Counted from the stretch's first letter, positions 1-8,362 are shown. The stretch is DNA of 31,829 nucleotides from Chloroflexota bacterium (GCA_005889445.1 VBGS01000168.1:1-31829); one strand, 5' to 3'. The notes: a model not told the origin generated them from the letters alone. Made by a program: numbers and translations.

Positions 1-1108
1 CGCGGATGCCCGGCCCGCCCGGCGGTAGCCAGCTCGTGAGCACGCCAGTCGATGGGGCGAAGTTCGCCTCGGCGTCCTCCGCGTTGATGCGGCACTCGAT
101 CGCGTGACCCTGCACCCAGATCTGCTCCTCGCTGAACGAGAGGAGCTCGCCCTGCGCGAGCGCGATCTGCTCCTTCACCAGGTCCATGCCGGTCGTCACC
201 TCGGTGACCGTGTGCTCCACCTGGATCCGCGAGTTGACCTCGATGAAGTAGGGCCGGTTCTGCGCGTCGACGAGGAACTCGAACGTGCCGACGTTGCGGT
301 AACCGAACCGCACGGCCGCGTCGACCGCGAGGCGTGCGATCTCCTGCCGGAGCGGCTCCCCGATGGACGCCGACGGCGCCTCTTCGATCATCTTCTGATT
401 GCGCCGCTGGATCGAGCACTCGCGCTCGCCAAGGCAGATGCCCCGCCCGGACTCGTCGACCGCGATCTGCGCCTCGACGTGTCTCACGCCCTCGAGGCAG
501 CGCTCGATGTAGATCCCATCGTCGCCGAAGGACGCCTTCGCTTCGGCCTGCGCCTGCGGCCAGAGCCGCTGGACCTCGCTCGGGGAGGTGGCCTTGCGCA
601 TGCCCCTGCCGCCGCCGCCGGCCTTCGCCTTGAGCATCACCGGGTAGCCGATCGCCTCGGCGATGCGCAGCGCCTCGGCCGCGTTGCGTACCGAGCCGTC
701 CGACCCGGGGATGACCGGGACGCCGATCTGCTTCATCGCGATCCGCGTCGCGGCCTTGTCGTGGAATCGCGCGAGTACGTCAGGCGGCGGACCGATGAAG
801 ACGAGCCCGTGCTCCTTGCAGACCTCGGAGAAGTCCGCGTTCTCGGAGAGGAAGCCGTACCCCGGATGGATCGCCTGCGCGCCCGAGAGGAGCGCCGCGG
901 ACATGATCGCGGGGATGTTCAGATACGACTCGCGGGCGTTGGCCGGTCCGATGCAGATCGCCTCGTCGGCAAGATGCACCGGAAGGCTGTGCGCGTCGGC
1001 CTCGCTGTAGACGGCGACCGACTGGATGCCGAGCTCACGGCACGCGCGGATCACGCGCACGGCGATCTCCCCGCGATTTGCGATGAGGATCTTGTCGATC
1101 GCGGTCAA
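1..1108 (-). CDS. accC: Biotin carboxylase subunit of acetyl-CoA carboxylase (3' end outside window)
   Basis: Catalyses ATP-dependent carboxylation of biotin on the carrier protein, the first half of malonyl-CoA formation in the cytoplasm. The translation opens with the ILIANRGEIAVRVIRA biotin-carboxylase N-domain signature, then HPGYGFLSEN, the glycine-rich ATP-grasp loop KAKAGGGGRGMR, and the active-site stretch FIEVNSRIQVEHTVTE. About 369 residues are present. The family is about 450 aa, or longer when a biotin-carrier domain is fused at the C-terminus, so the rest lies left of base 1. The start is taken as TTG at 1108, whose TTGA overlaps the stop of the VOC gene, the same overlap style seen throughout the window. 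Because the nearby accB-like gene lacks the biotin lysine, whether this protein carries its own biotinyl domain matters but cannot be seen here. Confidence 0.95.
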   Translation of the reverse strand, partial: MTAIDKILIANRGEIAVRVIRACRELGIQSVAVYSEADAHSLPVHLADEAICIGPANARESYLNIPAIMSAALLSGAQAIHPGYGFLSENADFSEVCKEHGLVFIGPPPDVLARFHDKAATRIAMKQIGVPVIPGSDGSVRNAAEALRIAEAIGYPVMLKAKAGGGGRGMRKATSPSEVQRLWPQAQAEAKASFGDDGIYIERCLEGVRHVEAQIAVDESGRGICLGERECSIQRRNQKMIEEAPSASIGEPLRQEIARLAVDAAVRFGYRNVGTFEFLVDAQNRPYFIEVNSRIQVEHTVTEVTTGMDLVKEQIALAQGELLSFSEEQIWVQGHAIECRINAEDAEANFAPSTGVLTSWLPPGGPGIR

Positions 1109-1455
1109 CGCGGTGCCTCTTCGGCGATCGAGAATCGGTTGCCCTCGGTATCGACCGCGGTGGCGAGGATGATGCCCTCGCCCGCGCGCGACTCGGGTCG
1201 CTTCACGATCTTGCCGCCGGCGCCGCTCACCGCGGAGCACGCCGCCTCGATGTCGTCGACGTAGAAGCCGAGACCGGTGTCGCGCTCCTGCGTCGTTCCG
1301 CCTCCATGCAGCGCGACGGTCGTCCCGTTCTGCAGCAGCTCGGTCCAGTCGGATGACTCATACGCCGGCTTCAGACCGAAGACGCGCTTGTAGAAGGACG
1401 CGGCCCGCGAGACGTCGGCCGCGGTGAGCATGAAATACGTCTTCGTGACCTTCAC
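1105..1455 (-). CDS. VOC/glyoxalase-fold small protein
   Basis: A 116-residue single-domain vicinal oxygen chelate protein. It shows the usual beta-alpha-beta-beta-beta start (YFMLTAADVSRAASFYKRVFG, here as a pattern across residues 7-27), a GLGFYVDD strand in the middle and a VDTEGNRFSIAEE end where family members often place a metal-binding Glu. It probably binds a metal and a small ligand; the substrate cannot be inferred. The start is GTG at 1455, overlapping the fabD stop as GTGA, and its own stop overlaps the accC start. It is therefore translationally coupled between two fatty-acid synthesis genes, but nothing shows a lipid role. Confidence 0.8.
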   Translation of the reverse strand: MKVTKTYFMLTAADVSRAASFYKRVFGLKPAYESSDWTELLQNGTTVALHGGGTTQERDTGLGFYVDDIEAACSAVSGAGGKIVKRPESRAGEGIILATAVDTEGNRFSIAEEAPR

Positions 1456-2390
1456 GTTGCACCTCCCTCAAACAGCGGAAGCGACTGCCGAAGCGTGCCT
1501 TCGTCCGAGACGTTGCCGGTGATCGCGTCTGGGAGGATCCGTTTCACGAGCCCGGTGAGAATGTTGCCTGGGCCGAACTCGATGAAGACCGACGCGCCCT
1601 CCCCGTGCGCGCGCCGTACCGAGGCAACCCACTGTACCGGAGACCACACCTGTTTCTCCAGCAGCGCGGGAAGCTCGCGCGCGTGCTCGTGCACCTTCGC
1701 GTCGGTGTTGGCAATGAGTCGATACCGCAGTGCACTGAACGTGACCAGGTCCATGGCCTGACGCAGCCGCGGAGCCACGCTCCGCATCGCCGGCGAATGG
1801 AACGCCGCCGACGTCCGCAGCGCGACGACGCGCTTCGCACCGGCGGCCTTGAGCAGATCGCCGGCGCGCAGCAGATCGTCGCGCGGGCCGGAGACGACGA
1901 CCTGGCCGGGGGCGTTCTCGTTCGCGACGACCACGCCGGTTCCGACGATCGTGCGAGCGACGAGCTCCGCATCGAGACCGAGGACCGCGGCCATACCGCC
2001 GGACGGATCGGCTGCCTGCATCAGCTCACCACGCGTGCGAACGAGGCGAAGCGCGTCGCCAAGCGAGAGCACGCCACCCGCGACGGCGGCCGTGAATTCG
2101 CCCAGCGAATGGCCGAGGACGAATGCGGGTTTGGGGAGACCGCCGCGTGCTTCCTCCGCGGCGCGGAGCGCCGCGATCGACGCCGCGAGCAGGGCGGGCT
2201 GCGTGTTCGCGGTCCGGTCGAGCTCATCCTGCGGACCCGCGAAGCACAGCGCGCGCAGATCAAAGCCCAGCGCGTCATTCGCCTCTTCGAAGACGCGCGC
2301 CGCGCTCGCGTATCGATCCGCGAGCTCCTTACCCATCCCGACGGCCTGCGAGCCCTGGCCGGGAAAGAGCCACGCGATACCACGCTCCAT
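1452..2390 (-). CDS. fabD: Malonyl-CoA:ACP transacylase
   Basis: Transfers malonyl from CoA to acyl carrier protein to feed fatty-acid elongation. The 312-aa product has the N-terminal FPGQGSQAVGMG motif, the nucleophile elbow GHSLGEF with the catalytic Ser, an arginine in LVRTRG, and a downstream AFHSPAMR segment with the catalytic His. Length matches the family (about 310 aa). The ATG at 2390 is chosen because FabD homologues begin a few residues before FPGQGSQ; the reading frame stays open much further upstream, but that extension has no family similarity and runs opposite other genes. No good SD precedes the ATG. It is first in a fabD-VOC-accC unit and divergent from a membrane-protein gene, with 42 bp between the starts. 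Confidence 0.95.
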   Translation of the reverse strand: MERGIAWLFPGQGSQAVGMGKELADRYASAARVFEEANDALGFDLRALCFAGPQDELDRTANTQPALLAASIAALRAAEEARGGLPKPAFVLGHSLGEFTAAVAGGVLSLGDALRLVRTRGELMQAADPSGGMAAVLGLDAELVARTIVGTGVVVANENAPGQVVVSGPRDDLLRAGDLLKAAGAKRVVALRTSAAFHSPAMRSVAPRLRQAMDLVTFSALRYRLIANTDAKVHEHARELPALLEKQVWSPVQWVASVRRAHGEGASVFIEFGPGNILTGLVKRILPDAITGNVSDEGTLRQSLPLFEGGAT

Positions 2391-2432
2391 GAGGGCGATG
2401 AGTCTACGAAGACACCCGCGCGAGGCGATTCC

Positions 2433-2885
2433 ATGCCTGAATCGGGCGCCATGGCCGACCTCGCGCGCTGGATCGTCAGGCGGAACAACGGCGGGGCATG
2501 GTTCTACTGGATCGCGGCCGCCTCGGTCCTCAACTCGCTGCTCGCCGCGGCGCATGTTGATTGGGCCGTCTTCATCGGTCTCGGCATCACGCGGCTCATC
2601 GATGGCCTCGCGATCGCGCTGAGCGGGACGGCGCGCACCCCGGTGTACGCGATCATCCTCGACGTTCTCGTCGCCGCCGCGTTCTTCTTCTTCGGCCGCG
2701 CCGCACGAGCTCGACGGCTCGCGATCTTCGCGATCGCGGTCGCGCTGTACGCGCTCGACGGCCTGATCTTCATCTGGGCCGCGGATTGGCTCGCCCTCGC
2801 GTTCCACGGCTTCGTGATCTTCGTACTGCTCAGCGGATGGCGCTCTGCGCCGCGCACGCTGGATCCGGTCGTGACCGCCGCCTGA
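2433..2885 (+). CDS. Small four-helix integral membrane protein, unknown function
   Basis: Encodes 150 residues with four hydrophobic segments (about 22-45, 47-65, 72-90 and 100-130), including AAAFFFFGRAARARRLAIF. No catalytic motif is visible and I do not recognise the family with confidence; it resembles short uncharacterised membrane proteins of soil bacteria. The start is the ATG at 2433, preceded by GAGG at a normal SD distance; a second in-frame ATG lies six codons later. It is transcribed divergently from fabD and is followed 34 bp later by an aldo/keto reductase, so the two may be co-transcribed. Confidence 0.75.
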   Translation: MPESGAMADLARWIVRRNNGGAWFYWIAAASVLNSLLAAAHVDWAVFIGLGITRLIDGLAIALSGTARTPVYAIILDVLVAAAFFFFGRAARARRLAIFAIAVALYALDGLIFIWAADWLALAFHGFVIFVLLSGWRSAPRTLDPVVTAA

Positions 2886-2919
2886 ACGGCGGCACGTTCC
2901 GTGCTCGCCTGCGGGTCCG

Positions 2920-3768
2920 ATGCCCCGCCTGCGCGCCACGACGCTCCCGGGCGGCGAGAAGCTGCCCGTGCTTGGACAGGGCACCTGGCGAATGGGCGAG
3001 GACTCGAGCAAGCGCGCTGCGGAAGCCGCGGTCCTCCGTCTGGGGATCGACCTCGGGATGACGCTCATCGATACGGCCGAGATGTACGGCGACGGCGGCG
3101 CCGAGCGCGTGGTCGGCGCGGCGATCGTGGATCGGCGGGACGACGTCTTCATCGTGACGAAGTTCTATCCGCAGAACGCCACACGTGAGCGCATGACCGC
3201 GGCGTGCGAGCGGAGCCTCAGACGTCTCGGCACGGATCGGATCGACCTCTACCTGCTCCATTGGCGCGGGGACGTGTCGCTAAAGGAGACTCTCTCCGGA
3301 TTCGACGACCTGCTGCAAGCGCAAAAGATTCGCTACGCGGGCGTGAGCAACTTCGACGTCGCCGACATGGACGCGCTCGCGCGGCTCAAGGACGGACTGG
3401 CGCGTGTCGGCACGAACGAGGTGCTGTACAACCTCGAGCGACGCGGCGTCGAGTGGGACCTCATCCCCTGGATGCGGAAGCGCCATCGGCCGGTCATCGC
3501 GTACTCGCCGATCGAGGAAGGCCTGCTTGCGCACGCGCATCCGGTCCTGAAGGCGGTGGCCGAGCGACACGACGCGACCCCGGCGCAGGTCGCGCTCGCA
3601 TGGGTCATCCGCGAGGACGGCGTGATCGCGATACCGAAGGCCGCGCGCATGGCGCACGTTCGTGACAATCGGGGCGCCGCGGACATCCGTCTGACAAAAC
3701 GCGATCTCGCGGAGCTCGATGAGTCGTTCCCGCCGCCCGACGACAAGCATCCGCTCGCGACTCGCTAG
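2920..3768 (+). CDS. Aldo/keto reductase
   Basis: A 282-aa NAD(P)H-dependent oxidoreductase of the AKR superfamily (TIM barrel), in the bacterial 2,5-diketo-gluconate reductase/YvgN-like style. The catalytic tetrad is visible as Asp51 (DTAEMYG), Tyr56, Lys81 (VTKFYP) and His114 (LLHW). The barrel continues with YAGVSNFD, the strand VIAYSPIEEG, and the cofactor-binding end VIAIPKAARMAHVRDN. Family length is normal. Substrate is not predictable. Its TAG stop shares a CTAG palindrome with the TAG stop of the convergent small gene at 3765. Confidence 0.93.
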   Translation: MPRLRATTLPGGEKLPVLGQGTWRMGEDSSKRAAEAAVLRLGIDLGMTLIDTAEMYGDGGAERVVGAAIVDRRDDVFIVTKFYPQNATRERMTAACERSLRRLGTDRIDLYLLHWRGDVSLKETLSGFDDLLQAQKIRYAGVSNFDVADMDALARLKDGLARVGTNEVLYNLERRGVEWDLIPWMRKRHRPVIAYSPIEEGLLAHAHPVLKAVAERHDATPAQVALAWVIREDGVIAIPKAARMAHVRDNRGAADIRLTKRDLAELDESFPPPDDKHPLATR

Positions 3769-4022
3769 GCGCCTCGGATCGCGCTCCCATAGTCCGGGAA
3801 ATAGCGCTCGATCGCCGAAAGATCGAACTCGCGGAGGATCGACGTGTTGGGCTCGCGCTCCAGGAGGAATTGGAAGGACCGCCGCACCAGATCGGTGACG
3901 TCGCCGCCGCCGTAGCGTTCGAGGTCGGCCGCGGAGATCCGCACCCTGTGGGTGGTCGTGGTGCCGTCCCGGATGACCACGTCCGCGACGTGTCCGTCGC
4001 CCGATCGGCGAACGGTCACCAC
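3765..4022 (-). CDS. Conserved small protein, unknown function
   Basis: A short acidic product of about 85 aa at the end of the acc operon. It has an N-terminal beta-rich part (VVTVRRSGDGHVADVVIRDG) and a helical C-terminus containing FLLEREPNTSILREFDLS and IERYFPDY. I recall this C-terminal pattern from short uncharacterised proteins in several bacteria, but know no function. The start is uncertain: tandem GTG codons at 4022 and 4019 fit the N-terminus best, while a TTG at 4043 would overlap the accB-like gene. It ends in a CTAG shared with the convergent aldo/keto reductase. Confidence 0.7.
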   Translation of the reverse strand: MVTVRRSGDGHVADVVIRDGTTTTHRVRISAADLERYGGGDVTDLVRRSFQFLLEREPNTSILREFDLSAIERYFPDYGSAIRGA

Positions 4023-4029
4023 GATCCGG

Positions 4030-4443
4030 TCAGCGGAGCGCAATGACGAAGAGCGCCTGCCCATACTCGACCGGCGCGCCGCCGGCGACCAGGACCTCGC
4101 GGATCTCGCCGTCGGCGGGAGCGCTGATCTCCGCGACCTGACCAAGCGACTGGATCCCGCCAAGCGCGTCGCCGCGCGCGACCGCGTCGCCGGGGTGCCA
4201 CTCGCGCGCCGCCGAGAAGATCCCGACGGTGGTCGCGTGCACACGCTGGGTCTTCTCCGTCGTCGCCTGCCCATCGTCAACGCCGGCCGCGCCGCGCGGC
4301 GACGCGCCGTCGGCGTGGTGGCGGGTGACGGAGACCGCGAAGCCGTCTGCCTCGACCTCGATGGATACGCCGCTGAGGCCGTCGGGAAGGCGGAGCGCGA
4401 GCAGATCGTCGACCAGGCCGAGCAGCGGGTCGTTCTCGCTCAT
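4030..4443 (-). CDS. accB: Biotin carboxyl carrier-like protein lacking the biotinylation lysine
   Basis: A 137-aa protein placed exactly where accB is expected, overlapping accA by ATGA. The N-terminal third resembles the BCCP N-domain and is followed by a linker. The C-terminal biotinyl/lipoyl fold is clear: a HPGDAVARGD hairpin, EISAPADGEI, and a final VEYGQALFVI strand. Functional carriers have E-A-M-K in the exposed hairpin turn before this strand; here the aligned stretch is IQSLGQVAEI, so the acceptor Lys is replaced by Gly (codon GGT) and E, A and M are also changed. It therefore probably cannot be biotinylated. It may be a structural or inhibitory ACC subunit comparable in principle to plant BADC proteins. 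I keep the symbol for position and fold only. Confidence 0.85.
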   Translation of the reverse strand: MSENDPLLGLVDDLLALRLPDGLSGVSIEVEADGFAVSVTRHHADGASPRGAAGVDDGQATTEKTQRVHATTVGIFSAAREWHPGDAVARGDALGGIQSLGQVAEISAPADGEIREVLVAGGAPVEYGQALFVIALR

Positions 4444-5408
4444 TGGCGCAGCACCCGTCGCCACCACGGCTGCGGCGGCGGCTCGGTCACACCCGCGCCA
4501 GGCTCGAGGACCGTGCCGAACGAGCGGAAACGCTCGTAGCGGAACGAGAGCAGCTCGGGCACCGGCACGCGCGACAGCCGATCGAGCTCGACGACCAGGG
4601 CGGTCTTGATCGCGGCCGCGGTCGCATCGTGATCGGTGTGCGCCCCGCCGGCGGGCTCGTGGATGAGCGCGTCGACGACGCCGGTCGCCAGCAGATCGGG
4701 ACCCGCCAGCTTCATCGCGGTCGCGGCCCGCTCCGCCTCGGTCGCGCTCCGCCACAGGATTGCGGCGGACCCCTCGGGGGAGATCACCGAGTAGATCGCG
4801 TTCTCGAGCGCGAGCACGACATCGCCGACGCCGAGCGCGAGGGCTCCTCCGGATCCGCCTTCGCCGAGGACAACGACGACGATCGGCGTCGCGAGCCGCG
4901 TCATCACCTGGATGCTCGACGCGATCGCCTCCGCCTGGCCTCGCTCCTCGGCCTCGGGCCCCGGATACGCGCCAGGTGTATCCACCAAGGTGACAAGCGG
5001 CAGATGGAACTTTTGGGCGAGCCGGTAGAGGCGAATGGCCTTGCGGTATCCCTCGGGGTACGGCATGCCGAAGTTCCGCTCGATGTTCTCCTCGGTCGAC
5101 GCGCCCTTCTGCTGTCCGACCACGACGACCGGCCGGCCGGCAAGCTCGGCGATGCCGCCGACGATCGCCGGATCGTCGCGGAATCCGCGATCGCCGTGCA
5201 GCTCCTGGAATCGATCGAAGACCCGGCCGATGATGTCGAGCGCGTGCGGCCGAGCGATGTTCCGGGCCGCCTGCACCGCCTGCCACGCGGTCGGGCGCGT
5301 CGCGGCGTAGGTCTTCGCGTCGGTGATGAGACCGGCGTCCGCGGGCAGATGGCCATTGGCATCCGGTGTCGCCCGGCGCGTGCCCGTGATCCGGTCGAGC
5401 ATGCCCAT
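4440..5408 (-). CDS. accA: Acetyl-CoA carboxylase carboxyltransferase subunit alpha
   Basis: Together with AccD it transfers the carboxyl group from carboxybiotin to acetyl-CoA. The 322-aa sequence shows the AccA hallmarks: RPHALDIIGRVFDRFQELHG, GQQKG and the RNFGMPYPEGYRKA region, the oxyanion-type loop DTPGAYPG, and the glycine-rich GEGGSGGALAL followed by YSVISPEG and AAILW. Length matches the family. The start is ATG at 5408, three bases after the accD stop and with a GGAG about nine bases upstream inside accD; an upstream GTG at 5423 and another ATG at 5402 are also in frame. Part of the thrC-to-small-protein operon. Confidence 0.96.
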   Translation of the reverse strand: MGMLDRITGTRRATPDANGHLPADAGLITDAKTYAATRPTAWQAVQAARNIARPHALDIIGRVFDRFQELHGDRGFRDDPAIVGGIAELAGRPVVVVGQQKGASTEENIERNFGMPYPEGYRKAIRLYRLAQKFHLPLVTLVDTPGAYPGPEAEERGQAEAIASSIQVMTRLATPIVVVVLGEGGSGGALALGVGDVVLALENAIYSVISPEGSAAILWRSATEAERAATAMKLAGPDLLATGVVDALIHEPAGGAHTDHDATAAAIKTALVVELDRLSRVPVPELLSFRYERFRSFGTVLEPGAGVTEPPPQPWWRRVLRQ

Positions 5409-5410
5409 GC

Positions 5411-6262
5411 CTAGAGGCTCCACCGCAGGTCCTGGCCCGCGACGCGGAAGGCGTTCAGGAAGAACGCGATCCGCTCCTTCAGCTGCGGGCGCGCGACGAC
5501 CTGGTCGACAAAGCCGTGGTCCTGCAGGAACTCCGCTCGCTGGAAGCCCTTCGGAAGCTTCTCACCGATCGTCTCGCTGGTGACGCGCGCGCCGGAAAAG
5601 CCGATGAGCGCGCCGGGCTCGGCGAGCACGATGTCGCCCAGCGACGCGAACGACGCGAGCACGCCGCCGGTCGTGGGATCGGTGAGGACGCTGATGAACG
5701 GGATGCCCGCCTCATCGAGACGCGTTACGGCGGCGACGGTCTTCGCCAGCTGCATGAGCGCGATCGTGCCCTCCTGCATGCGCGCGCCACCGGATGCCGC
5801 GACGATGACGAGCGGCGCCCGCTCGGCCAGCGCGCGCTCGGCCGCGCGCGTGAGCTTCTCGCCGACGACGCTGCCCATCGAGCCGCCCATGAACTCGAAG
5901 TCCATGACCGCGAGGATCACCGGGATATCCGCGATCTTCGCGCTTCCGGTGACGACGGCGTCCTTGCGACCGGTCTTCGCCTGGGCCGCGGCGATCCGAT
6001 CCGGATAGCTCTTGCTATCGACGAAACCGAGCGGGTCCGACGAGACCATCTCGGCGTCGGTCTCGACGAACGAGCGGGAGTCGGCGAGCAGCTCGAGGCG
6101 CTCCTTCGCGCCGAGCCGGAAGTGGTGACCGCACTTCGTGCACACGTTGAGGTTGCGGGCGAGCTGCTTGTTGAAGAGCATCTCGCCGCAGTTCGGACAC
6201 TGCGTCCACAGGTGCGACGGGAATTCCTTCGGTTTTCGACCGAAAGGATTGCGCAGTCTCAT
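5411..6262 (-). CDS. accD: Acetyl-CoA carboxylase carboxyltransferase subunit beta
   Basis: Beta partner of AccA in the carboxyltransferase. The 283-aa product begins with a four-cysteine zinc ribbon (Cys22, Cys25, Cys41, Cys44; CPNCGEMLF and CTKCGHHF), followed by DPLGFVDSKSYPDR, the crotonase-fold core with DFEFMGGSMGSVVGEK, ASGGARMQEG and the LTDPTTGGVLASFA and IGFSGARV loops. All family landmarks are present. The ATG at 6262 overlaps the degV stop (ATGA) and places the zinc ribbon at its usual distance; the open frame extends further upstream inside degV but without family similarity. Confidence 0.97.
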   Translation of the reverse strand: MRLRNPFGRKPKEFPSHLWTQCPNCGEMLFNKQLARNLNVCTKCGHHFRLGAKERLELLADSRSFVETDAEMVSSDPLGFVDSKSYPDRIAAAQAKTGRKDAVVTGSAKIADIPVILAVMDFEFMGGSMGSVVGEKLTRAAERALAERAPLVIVAASGGARMQEGTIALMQLAKTVAAVTRLDEAGIPFISVLTDPTTGGVLASFASLGDIVLAEPGALIGFSGARVTSETIGEKLPKGFQRAEFLQDHGFVDQVVARPQLKERIAFFLNAFRVAGQDLRWSL

Positions 6263-7116
6263 GCCTCTTCCGAACGGTACCAGCAGAGTCCAATGACGCC
6301 GGGTCCCGCGCGAGCACCGATCACGGGACCCGCCTCCGCGACCCAGTGCTCGACGCAATGGAAGCGTGCCTGCGCCCAATCGCCGAGGGCCCGGGCTCGT
6401 TCCGGATCGTTCGTGTGCAATGTGCAGGCGTTGATCCGCGTGTCGGGTGGGACCCGTGCCTCGATGAGCTCCTTGAGCCGGGCGGTGGCCTTCTCCCGCG
6501 TGCGCACGCGATCCGCCGCGAGCACCTTACCGTCAACGACCTCGAGGATCGGTTTCACCGCGAGGAGCGACCCGAACAGCGCGGCGCCACCGGAGACGCG
6601 GCCAGAGCGCTTTAGGTATTCGAGGGTGTCGGCGGCGGCGATGATGTGCGCCTTGCCCGCGAGCCGTCGCGCGAGGTTCACCGCGTCGTCGAACGCGCGA
6701 CCGTCACGTCGCGCGCGTGCGCACGCGGTGCCGATCAGCGAGATCCCGCCGGCGAGCGTCCGCGAGTCGACGACCTCGATCTTCGTGTTCGGGACCTGCT
6801 GCGCCGTCGTCGCCGCGACCGAGTAGGTCCCCGAGAGCTCGGTGGCGATCGTGAGGACGATGATCCGGCGGAAGCCTTCGGCGATGAGCTTGTCGTAGAG
6901 CTCCCGGCATTCCCCCATCGATGGCTGCGAGGTGCCCGGCTTCACGTCTGGTGCGGCGATCTTCCGGTAGAACTCGTCGGCGGTCAGATCGACGCCGGCG
7001 GTGAACGATTCGTTCCCGATGTCGACGTGCAACGGGAGCGCACGGATGTCGAGCTCTCGCTCCATCCCCGCGGCGAACGACGCGGTCCCGTCGACGACGA
7101 TCGCGAAGCGGTCCAT
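6259..7116 (-). CDS. DegV family fatty-acid-binding protein
   Basis: A 285-aa DegV protein. Family members bind a long-chain fatty acid; some act as FakB subunits that present it to a FakA kinase. Visible features are the N-terminal FAIVVDGTASF strand-loop, TSQPSMGEC (the conserved T-S-Q-P-S lipid-headgroup loop), the SGTYSVAAT helix cap, VVDSRTLAGG, and EYLKRSGRVSGGAALFGSLL, then KPIL. No FakA-like kinase is in the window. It sits between birA and accD in an overlapping series, so a link to lipid metabolism is plausible from context. Confidence 0.93.
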   Translation of the reverse strand: MDRFAIVVDGTASFAAGMERELDIRALPLHVDIGNESFTAGVDLTADEFYRKIAAPDVKPGTSQPSMGECRELYDKLIAEGFRRIIVLTIATELSGTYSVAATTAQQVPNTKIEVVDSRTLAGGISLIGTACARARRDGRAFDDAVNLARRLAGKAHIIAAADTLEYLKRSGRVSGGAALFGSLLAVKPILEVVDGKVLAADRVRTREKATARLKELIEARVPPDTRINACTLHTNDPERARALGDWAQARFHCVEHWVAEAGPVIGARAGPGVIGLCWYRSEEA

Positions 7117-7871
7117 CAGCCGAGCGGCCGCACCTCTCCGGCGATCACGCGTTCGCCGTCCACGATCAGCGCGCCGTCATCGGCGATGTCGCTCGCGACG
7201 CCGCGCCGGGACGTGCCGTCGCGCGTCACTTCGACCGGCTTGCCGAGCAACGTCGCGCGTCGGCGCCACTCGGCGAGCGCCGCCGGACGTTCGCGCTCGT
7301 CGGCGACACGATCGAGCTCGCGAGTGAGCGTCGCGAGCAGGCTGAGGCGGTCCACGCGGTGACCCGCGAGCGCCGCGGACGTCGCGACGGGCTGAAGCTC
7401 CGCGGGAAAATCAGTCGAGCGCTGATGGACGTTCACACCGATGCCGAGTACCAGCGAACCGCCCTCCCCGTCCGTGGTCGCATGAGCGAGCGTGCCGGCG
7501 ACCTTCTTGCGGTCGAGCTCGACGTCGTTGGGCCATTTTAGGAGAGCGCCCGGCGCGCCAAGCAGGTCCAAGGCGCGCGCGACCGCGACCCCCGCGAGGA
7601 CCACGAAGAGCCCGGGATCCGCCGGCGCGGGACGGAACAGCCATGACGCCAGCAGGCTCGTCCCCTTTGCGGCGATCCACGTGCGTCCCCTGGTTCCCTG
7701 ACCTCCGGTCTGCTCGTCGGCGACGACCACGATCGGCGAGGCGCCGGCGGCCGCAAGCTCGCGAGCGCGGTCCTGCGTCGACGAAAGCGAGTCGTGGTAT
7801 TCGATGTCGCGACCGAGCTCGAGCGACAGCGCGCTGCGAACCGCGGGGACCGACAAGAGCGCAAGGCGCAT
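7116..7871 (-). CDS. birA: Biotin--[acetyl-CoA-carboxylase] ligase, without DNA-binding domain
   Basis: Attaches biotin to the carrier lysine of biotin-dependent enzymes through biotinyl-AMP. The 251-aa protein has the substrate loop STQDRARELA, the EQTGGQGTRGRTW loop (about residues 53-65) that holds biotinyl-AMP, KWPND (112-116) and LGIGVNV, then a C-terminal beta barrel. There is no N-terminal winged-helix domain, so this is a class I enzyme without repressor function. The ATG overlaps the upstream lipoprotein stop and its own stop overlaps the degV start. Finding a ligase beside an accB-like gene that has lost its acceptor lysine is notable; its target must lie elsewhere. Confidence 0.94.
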   Translation of the reverse strand: MRLALLSVPAVRSALSLELGRDIEYHDSLSSTQDRARELAAAGASPIVVVADEQTGGQGTRGRTWIAAKGTSLLASWLFRPAPADPGLFVVLAGVAVARALDLLGAPGALLKWPNDVELDRKKVAGTLAHATTDGEGGSLVLGIGVNVHQRSTDFPAELQPVATSAALAGHRVDRLSLLATLTRELDRVADERERPAALAEWRRRATLLGKPVEVTRDGTSRRGVASDIADDGALIVDGERVIAGEVRPLG

Positions 7872-8362
7872 CAGCGCGCGGAAAGGACGAGCGGGACGCG
7901 AACGATCTCGTCGACGTTCCCATCCCGCGGGCTTCGCGTGAAGACCTCGGCGAACGCGATGATGTCGGACGGTGGATCGGTGTACGTCGCGGTGATCTGG
8001 AACGTGCCGCGCTGCGGGGCGCCGGCGGTCGCGGTGGTGATGGCCGGACCGGCGAGCACCCGGCCCGCGGTGTCCGTGATCTGCCAGATGAGGTTGGCCT
8101 CGAAGACGCTCGCGTCGCCCGAGATGATCAGCGGACTGCGTACGCGCGCGTTGGCGAGCGGCTGGCGGACCACGATCCCGCCCTTGGACGAAATGAGCGG
8201 CGTTGGCGAGGGCGTCGGGCTCGCTGTTGGGCTCAGGGTCGACGACGCCGCGGGCGACCCGGTCAGGGTCGTCTTCGTCGGCGTCGGGTTGTTCACGACG
8301 ATCCCGTTGTCGACGCCGCACGCGATGAGGGACACGGTCAGCAAGATGGCGCCGAGCCTCAC
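7871..8362 (-). CDS. Lipoprotein with Gmad2-like Ig-fold domain
   Basis: Predicted 163-aa secreted lipoprotein. The signal peptide ends in a lipobox (LIAC, Cys15), followed by a low-complexity linker rich in Ser, Thr and Pro (about 25-58). The C-terminal domain (about 62-163), with IVVRQPLANARVRSPL and a following ISGDASVFEANLIW pattern and a GTFQITATY strand, fits the Gmad2 immunoglobulin-like domain known from spore-germination and other envelope proteins. Role unknown, probably surface binding. It starts with GTG overlapping the thrB stop and ends overlapping birA, an unexpected place for an envelope protein within a metabolic operon. Confidence 0.82.
   Translation of the reverse strand: MRLGAILLTVSLIACGVDNGIVVNNPTPTKTTLTGSPAASSTLSPTASPTPSPTPLISSKGGIVVRQPLANARVRSPLIISGDASVFEANLIWQITDTAGRVLAGPAITTATAGAPQRGTFQITATYTDPPSDIIAFAEVFTRSPRDGNVDEIVRVPLVLSAR

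Noticed and set aside
104..1264. Long plus-strand open frame opposite accC
   Set aside because: Low-complexity Arg/Leu/Asp-rich product with no family pattern; it is the antisense shadow of a clear biotin carboxylase gene, a common effect of high third-position GC.
2391..3152. N-terminal extension of the fabD frame
   Set aside because: The extension is Arg-rich, opposes two convincing plus-strand genes, and FabD homologues begin at the ATG at 2390.
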